Assembly: GCA_025454835.1 (NCBI GenBank) | Contig: JALONQ010000003.1 | Span: forward strand, 1 to 64,000 | Length of the DNA stretch: 64,000 nucleotides | Direction of reading: 5' to 3' | Origin: Bacteroidota bacterium | GTDB taxonomy: Bacteria; Bacteroidota; Ignavibacteria; UBA10030 | Notes under the pieces: generated by a model | Told to the model about the DNA's origin: nothing | The model's input: the letters and a program-made list of their open reading frames with translations, nothing else | Databases searched by the model: none | Shown: positions 59,856-64,000 of the stretch, piece after piece | Position numbering within the stretch: the stretch's first letter is position 1 | Layout of the letters: each line of letters begins with the position of its first letter | Made by a program: the position numbers and the translations under genes

Positions 59856-61040
59856 ATGGAAGCAAAGAACGCTGATCTCTCCGCTCTGCGCATCGATCGT
59901 TCCTCAGAGCCTCCGCCGCGTCGGTTTTCGCCGTTGAAGCTTGGCTTGTGGCTTGTCTCGGCGGTTGTCCTCGTTGTCGCCGGTTCCTATTTTTGGGAGG
60001 GGTTGGTTTCTCCCGCGCCCGAAGTGAAGCTTGTGACTGCATCCTTCACCTCTCCGGCGCAATCGAACGCCGTCCTCACCGCCAGCGGCTACGTGGTCGC
60101 ACAACGCAAGGCCGCCGTTGCGTCCAAGGGGACAGGCCGCCTGATCTCGCTGGGAGTTGTGGAAGGAGACCGTGTGCGCAAGGATCAGGTCATCGCCCGT
60201 CTTGAAGACAACGACATCCGCGCCCAGCTCGACCAGGCCCGCGCCAATCTGAAGTTGAACGAGGCCGAACTCGTCGACGCTCGGCAGACCTTGGTTCGTG
60301 TCCGCTCACTCTTCGAGAAGGGCTTGGCTTCGCAGGCAGAACTGGACGCCGCCCAGGCTCGTCATGATCGTGTTCTCGCCGGCATCGATGTGGCCAAGGC
60401 CCAGGTGAGCGGCGCCGAGGTCGCGCTCGAGAACATGCTCATTCGGGCCCCCTTTGACGGTACGGTGCTGACGAAGAATGCTGATGTTGGCGAGATCGTC
60501 GCACCCTTCGCCGCCAGCGCCTCCTCCCGCGCTGCGGTCGTGACCATCGCCGACATGTCGTCGCTCCAGGTCGAAGCCGACGTCTCCGAATCGAACATCG
60601 AGCGCATCGCGCCCGACCAGCCGACGGAGATCACGCTCGACGCGTACCCCGAAAAGCGCTACCAGGGGTATGTCGCGAAGATCGTTCCGACCGCCGACCG
60701 GGCCAAGGCGACCGTGATGGTGAAGGTGGGCTTCGTGTCGTACGACACCCGCGTCCTCCCCGAGATGAGTGCGAAGGTCCTCTTCCTGACCCAGGCCTCT
60801 CGGGCGCAGGACCTCGAACAGAAGCCGGTCCTGACGGTCGCCTCCACGGCCGTGGTCGAGCGTGACGGCCGGGCCTTCGTCTTCAAGGTTTCCGACAAGC
60901 GTGCGGTCGAGGTGCCCGTGCAGCTTGGCCGTACGTTCGGGGCGTTCCGCGAGATCACAAGCGGACTGACATCCGGCGAGAAGGTGGTCGACAAGCCAAG
61001 CGATGCGATCGTGGATGGAGTGTCGGTGATCGTGAAGTGA
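59856..61040 (+). CDS. periplasmic adaptor subunit, MacA/HlyD family
   Basis: This protein of about 394 residues is anchored by one helix ('LKLGLWLVSAVVLVVAGSYF'). It has a lipoyl-like half ('ASGYVVAQRKAAVASKGTGR', 'GVVEGDRVRKDQVIARLEDN'), a coiled-coil hairpin ('LDQARANLKLNEAELVDARQ' and so on to about 200), the second lipoyl half ('IRAPFDGTVLTKNADVGEIV') and beta-barrel parts. It connects the ABC permeases downstream to an outer-membrane channel. The frame is open to 59808, but the ATG at 59856 is favoured. Confidence 0.9.
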   Translation: MEAKNADLSALRIDRSSEPPPRRFSPLKLGLWLVSAVVLVVAGSYFWEGLVSPAPEVKLVTASFTSPAQSNAVLTASGYVVAQRKAAVASKGTGRLISLGVVEGDRVRKDQVIARLEDNDIRAQLDQARANLKLNEAELVDARQTLVRVRSLFEKGLASQAELDAAQARHDRVLAGIDVAKAQVSGAEVALENMLIRAPFDGTVLTKNADVGEIVAPFAASASSRAAVVTIADMSSLQVEADVSESNIERIAPDQPTEITLDAYPEKRYQGYVAKIVPTADRAKATVMVKVGFVSYDTRVLPEMSAKVLFLTQASRAQDLEQKPVLTVASTAVVERDGRAFVFKVSDKRAVEVPVQLGRTFGAFREITSGLTSGEKVVDKPSDAIVDGVSVIVK

Positions 61041-61116
61041 TCGCTGAGACCCCTCTTCCCTGTTCACCGAACTCTGATTTCCGGCCTCTGACTTCTGACA
61101 TTCGAAAGGTCATCCT
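61041..61116. repeat. CTCTGATTTCCGGCCTCTG / CTTCTGACATTCG word string
   Basis: The gap between the adaptor and ATPase genes contains ACTCTGATTTCCGGCC and CTCTGACTTCTGACATTC words (61072-61104). They lie immediately upstream of the ATPase start, which is preceded by AAAGG. Confidence 0.6.
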
Positions 61117-61785
61117 ATGTCCCTCATCCAGGTCCGCAACGTCGCCAAGGTCTACAAGCGCGACACGTTCGAGGTTCCCGTCCTGAACAACCTGAGCCTT
61201 GATATCCCTGAGGGCGAATTCGTCGCTCTCATGGGGCCCTCGGGATCGGGCAAGACCACGCTGCTCAACCTCATCGCCGGCATCGACCGGCCGACGAAGG
61301 GGAATGTCGTGGTCAAGGGAACCGACATCTCGACGCTCAGCGAATCGGCGCTGGCACAATGGCGGTCCGACAACATCGGGTTCATCTTTCAATTCTATAA
61401 CCTCATTCCGGTGCTGACGGCCTTCGAGAACGTCGAGCTGCCGCTGCTTCTGACGAAGCTCTCAAGGGCGGAGCGGAAGAAGCGCGTGGAGTTCGCGCTG
61501 GCCGTGGTCGGGCTCGGAGACCGGATGTATCATTACCCGAAGCAGCTGTCGGGTGGACAGGAACAGCGCGTGGCGATCGCCCGCGCCATCGTCACCGATC
61601 CGCTGATCATCGTGGCCGACGAACCCACGGGCGATCTTGACCGCACTTCGGCCGAAGAGGTCCTGACGCTCATGGCCCGGCTGAACAGCGAGTTCAAGAA
61701 GACCATCGTGATGGTGACGCACGACCCGCATGCGGCACAGCGGGCGCATGTGCAGCGCCATCTTGAAAAGGGCGATTTGGTGTGA
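61117..61785 (+). CDS. ABC transporter ATPase, MacB/LolD-like
   Basis: This 222-residue ATPase has Walker A '[13 protein letters not shown]', Q-loop '[20 protein letters not shown]', signature '[16 protein letters not shown]', Walker B '[13 protein letters not shown]' and H-loop 'VMVTHDPH'. It belongs to the MacB/LolD/FtsE class that drives mechanotransmission-type permeases. It acts with the two permeases downstream and the adaptor upstream, as a tripartite efflux or lipoprotein-handling system; the substrate is unknown. Confidence 0.94.
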   Translation: MSLIQVRNVAKVYKRDTFEVPVLNNLSLDIPEGEFVALMGPSGSGKTTLLNLIAGIDRPTKGNVVVKGTDISTLSESALAQWRSDNIGFIFQFYNLIPVLTAFENVELPLLLTKLSRAERKKRVEFALAVVGLGDRMYHYPKQLSGGQEQRVAIARAIVTDPLIIVADEPTGDLDRTSAEEVLTLMARLNSEFKKTIVMVTHDPHAAQRAHVQRHLEKGDLV

Positions 61786-61810
61786 TCGAACGAATGTGAA
61801 CGTTTCTTCC

Positions 61811-61905
61811 CTCTTTGCGTCCTTCGCGTTCTTGGCGTCCCGAAGGCCCGAGCTTGGCACGTTCTCTGAACAACTACGGCACGTGCCGAGTCGAGGGCTT
61901 TGCGA
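61811..61905. repeat. CTTTGCGTCCTTCGCG words and GGCCCGAGCTTGGCACG / CGTGCCGAGTCGAGGGC hairpin
   Basis: CTCTTTGCGTCCTTCGCG and TTCTTGGCGTCC words (61811-61840) are followed by an inverted repeat with arms 61845-61861 and 61882-61898. The right arm's CCGAGTCGAGGG resembles the element after pntB (GAGTCGAAGGG). No gene is seen. Confidence 0.6.
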
Positions 61906-61958
61906 TCAGAGTCGCAAGGTCGGGCGCACTGTTCCGCACATAGCTAGCGAGTGATCTT

Positions 61959-63119
61959 ATGCGTGTACTGAAGCTCATCTTCAAGAACGCCTTTCGCCAC
62001 AAGCTCCGGACCCTGCTGACCGTACTCGGCATCGCGATCGCGGTGACGGCTTTCGGACTCCTCCGGACCGTCTACACGGCGTGGCATGCCGGTCTCGATA
62101 TGGCCGCCCCCGACCGGCTCATCTCGCGGCACTCGGTCTCCTTCATCTTCCCGCTCCCGTACGCCTACCTCGACAAGATCCAGCGTGTGCCGGGGGTGGA
62201 GATGGTGACCTACGCCAATTGGTTCCAGGGTGTCTATATCGACAAGAACCAGTTCTTCGCCCGGCTCGCGGTCGATGCGAAGACGTACTTCGAGGTCTAC
62301 CGCGAGTTCCTGCTTCCTCCCGATCAATACGAGGCGTTCAAGAAGGAACGGAATGCCTGCGTCGTCGGCGAGACGATCGCCCGGCAATACGGGTTCAAGC
62401 TCGGCGATGTCGTCAACATCACGGGTGACATCTATCCCGGCGATTGGCAGTTCGTCGTGCGCGGCATCTATCAGCGCCGCGATGAGACCGTCGACGGCAC
62501 GCAGATGGTCTTCCACTGGGAATACCTGAATGAGCGCATGCGGACTGACGCCCCGGGCCGCGATGGCGACGTTGGCTGGTACATCGTCAAGATCGCAGAT
62601 CCGAACCGCTCTGCCGAGGTCTCGTCACAGGTCGACGCGCTGTTCGCCAACTCGCGCGCCGAGACGAAGACCGAGACCGAACGCGCGTTCCAGCAGAGCT
62701 TCATCGCGGCGACGGGAACGATCGTCACGGCCATGAACTTCCTGTCGTTCGTCATCATCGGCATCATTATGCTCGTCTTGGGCAATACGATGATCATGTC
62801 GGCCCGTGAGCGCACGCGGGAATACGCGGTGCTGAAGACCCTCGGGTTCTCCGGTGGACACCTCGTAGGCCTCATCGGCGGAGAGTCTCTTCTCATTTCG
62901 ATCGCAGGGGCCGGGGTCGGCGTGTTGCTCACCTTCCCGCTGGTGGAGGTCTTCGCTGCGGCCCTCCCCAAGGGCTTCTTCCCCGTGTTTACGATCGAAC
63001 CGATCACGCTGACGCTGGCCGTGCTTTCGGCGATCACGGTGGGCGTGACCGCATCCATCTTCCCGATCCAGCGGGCGTTGGGCACTCGCATTGTCGACGG
63101 ATTGCGGCATGTTGGTTGA
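61959..63119 (+). CDS. ABC permease, MacB/FtsX type (first)
   Basis: This 386-residue permease has an N-terminal helix ('RTLLTVLGIAIAVTAFGLLR'), a large periplasmic MacB-core-like domain (about 40-260) and three C-terminal helices. The FtsX block is 'LVLGNTMIMSARERTREYAV' followed by 'LKTLGFSGGHLVGLIGGESL'. This is the four-helix architecture of mechanotransmission transporters. It pairs with the second permease to form the membrane part of the ABC system. Confidence 0.92.
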   Translation: MRVLKLIFKNAFRHKLRTLLTVLGIAIAVTAFGLLRTVYTAWHAGLDMAAPDRLISRHSVSFIFPLPYAYLDKIQRVPGVEMVTYANWFQGVYIDKNQFFARLAVDAKTYFEVYREFLLPPDQYEAFKKERNACVVGETIARQYGFKLGDVVNITGDIYPGDWQFVVRGIYQRRDETVDGTQMVFHWEYLNERMRTDAPGRDGDVGWYIVKIADPNRSAEVSSQVDALFANSRAETKTETERAFQQSFIAATGTIVTAMNFLSFVIIGIIMLVLGNTMIMSARERTREYAVLKTLGFSGGHLVGLIGGESLLISIAGAGVGVLLTFPLVEVFAAALPKGFFPVFTIEPITLTLAVLSAITVGVTASIFPIQRALGTRIVDGLRHVG

Positions 63120-63240
63120 AAGTTCAGCTCTCTCGCCGGGACGCAATGGTGCAACGAAGGCTTTGTCTGCCGCCCCGGACAACCGTTTCTTCTCGCAGCC
63201 GTCGTAGTGTCGCCGCGAGAGGCTCTCTCAGGACGCCATC
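63120..63240. repeat. gap between the two permease genes with GCTCTCTCGCCGGGACG words
   Basis: GCTCTCTCGCCGGGACGC (63126-63143) is echoed by CGCCGCGAGAGGCTCTCTC (63211-63229) with GGACGCC after it. The two share the GAGAG/CTCTC core in both orientations. No gene is seen. Confidence 0.4.
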
Positions 63241-64000
63241 ATGAAGATCCCCTTCTCCTACATTCTCCGTAACCTCGGCACGCGCCGCCTTACCACGTTC
63301 ATCACCGTGTTCGGCATCGCGCTTGTCGCCTTCGTGTTCGCCGCCGTCCTCATGATGGCCCGCGGCGTTCAGGAAACCCTCGTCGCCACCGGCGACCCCG
63401 CCAACGCCATCGTCGTCCGGAAGGCGGCGCAGGGAGAGATCTCCAGCATCATCGACGGCACCACGGCCGGTATCGTGCGTTCGCTTCCCCATATCGCCAA
63501 GACGGCCGACGGCGCTCCCGTCGTCTCCGGCGAACCGGTGGTCGTCATCAATCTGGAAAAGAACGACGGTGGCTTGAGCAACGTGATGGTCCGGGGCATC
63601 TCCCCACAAGCCACAACGATGCGTCCTCAGGTGAAGATCGTTGATGGGCGTATGTTCTCCTTCGGCGCCCGGGAGGTCGTCGCGGGTGTGTCTCTCTCGG
63701 AGCGCTTTCGCGGCGCCCGCATCGGCGATCAGGTGAGGTTCGCCGGAGACCAGTGGACGGTCGTCGGCACGTTCGAGGCCAACAAGAGCGGGTTCGAGTC
63801 CGAGATGTGGGGCGACGCACTGCAACTGCTCTCGGCATTCAACCGCGGCAACTCCGTGTCGAGTATGACCGTTCGGCTTGAGGGGGAGGAGCGGTTTGAT
63901 GACTTCAAGCGGGCCTTCGAGGCGGACCAGCGCTTGAACCAGTTCGAGACGAAGCGCGAGCGGAAGTACTTCGAGGAGCAATCCGAAGCGATGGCCATCT
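63241..64000 (+). CDS. ABC permease, MacB/FtsX type (second; runs off the window end)
   Basis: At least 253 codons start with an ATG at 63241: 'MKIPFSYILRNLGTRRLTTF' and then 'ITVFGIALVAFVFAAVLMMA', the first helix of a MacB-like permease. The periplasmic domain follows ('GISPQATTMRPQVKIVDGRM', 'VAGVSLSERFRGARIGDQVR', 'WTVVGTFEANKSGFESEMWG'). The frame is open to the window end, where the C-terminal helices are missing. It is the partner of the preceding permease. Confidence 0.92.
   Translation, partial: MKIPFSYILRNLGTRRLTTFITVFGIALVAFVFAAVLMMARGVQETLVATGDPANAIVVRKAAQGEISSIIDGTTAGIVRSLPHIAKTADGAPVVSGEPVVVINLEKNDGGLSNVMVRGISPQATTMRPQVKIVDGRMFSFGAREVVAGVSLSERFRGARIGDQVRFAGDQWTVVGTFEANKSGFESEMWGDALQLLSAFNRGNSVSSMTVRLEGEERFDDFKRAFEADQRLNQFETKRERKYFEEQSEAMAI

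Overview
The window comes from a fairly GC-rich member of the Bacteroidota/Chlorobi (FCB) assemblage, most like an Ignavibacteria-type lineage (inferred). The evidence is type IX secretion sorting tails of the 'PNPFNP' kind on secreted enzymes, a PorV/PorQ-like protein, a TonB receptor with an N-terminal carboxypeptidase-regulatory domain, and the DUF3108 and DUF2851 families. Many genes are joined by 4-base ATGA or GTGA overlaps, and Shine-Dalgarno sequences are often weak. No tRNA, rRNA, CRISPR array or transposase was seen.

Layout. Positions 1-5240 (minus): the start of a gamma-glutamyltransferase, a Tat-exported protein of unknown function, a HAD phosphatase, and an M28 peptidase coupled to a PstS-like phosphate-binding lipoprotein. 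Positions 5491-19451 (plus): purN-purH, the rod-shape cluster mreB-mreC-mreD-mrdA-rodA, a membrane metallophosphoesterase, dcd, pyrF, and the DUF3108 and DUF2851 proteins. Positions 19582-49388 (mostly minus): a carbohydrate locus whose core is alginate use. It encodes a PL6 lyase, a PF05426-type lyase, a PL17 oligoalginate lyase, a heparinase-II/III-like lyase, a jelly-roll secreted protein, and a TonB receptor operon with a T9SS protein, a PorV-like protein and a FadL-like barrel. It also encodes a hexuronate MFS transporter, KdgF, two SDR reductases (KduD and a DEH-reductase-like enzyme), KDG kinase, KDPG aldolase and a FadR-type GntR regulator. Together these predict a route from polymer to pyruvate plus glyceraldehyde 3-phosphate. 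Positions 49602-64000 (plus): a DUF2339 membrane protein, the three-gene proton-translocating transhydrogenase pntAA-pntAB-pntB, a TSUP exporter, an SDR, a VUT-family transporter, an M61-like peptidase, and a MacAB-like efflux cluster that runs off the window end.

The most unusual property is in the junctions between genes. Nearly every one carries short word-like quasi-tandem repeats, often with an inverted counterpart on the other side of the junction. The words belong to a few families: ACAAAGAACACAGAG, ACGCAGAGACGCAGAG, GTGAACR heptamers, TACCCGATACC, ATCTTAC, GTAGGCAGTAGGCAG, CGAAATACGAAAT, CCTCTGACTTCTGAC and ACGCAGATGACG. They supply or abut stop codons, lie just upstream of start codons, encode the hydrophobic core of two signal peptides, and sit in frame in the linker of the DUF2339 protein. 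Perfect heptamer arrays lie just upstream of kdgK and kdgF, two genes of the same pathway. A 615-base cassette with 12-base perfect inverted ends carries a lone GxxExxY (PD-(D/E)XK-like) gene inside the alginate locus. This repeat system and the cassette are the best candidates for something undescribed.

All calls come from reading the sequence by eye. No database search, folding or alignment was run. Several start codons are uncertain because repeats extend the reading frame upstream, and these are flagged.
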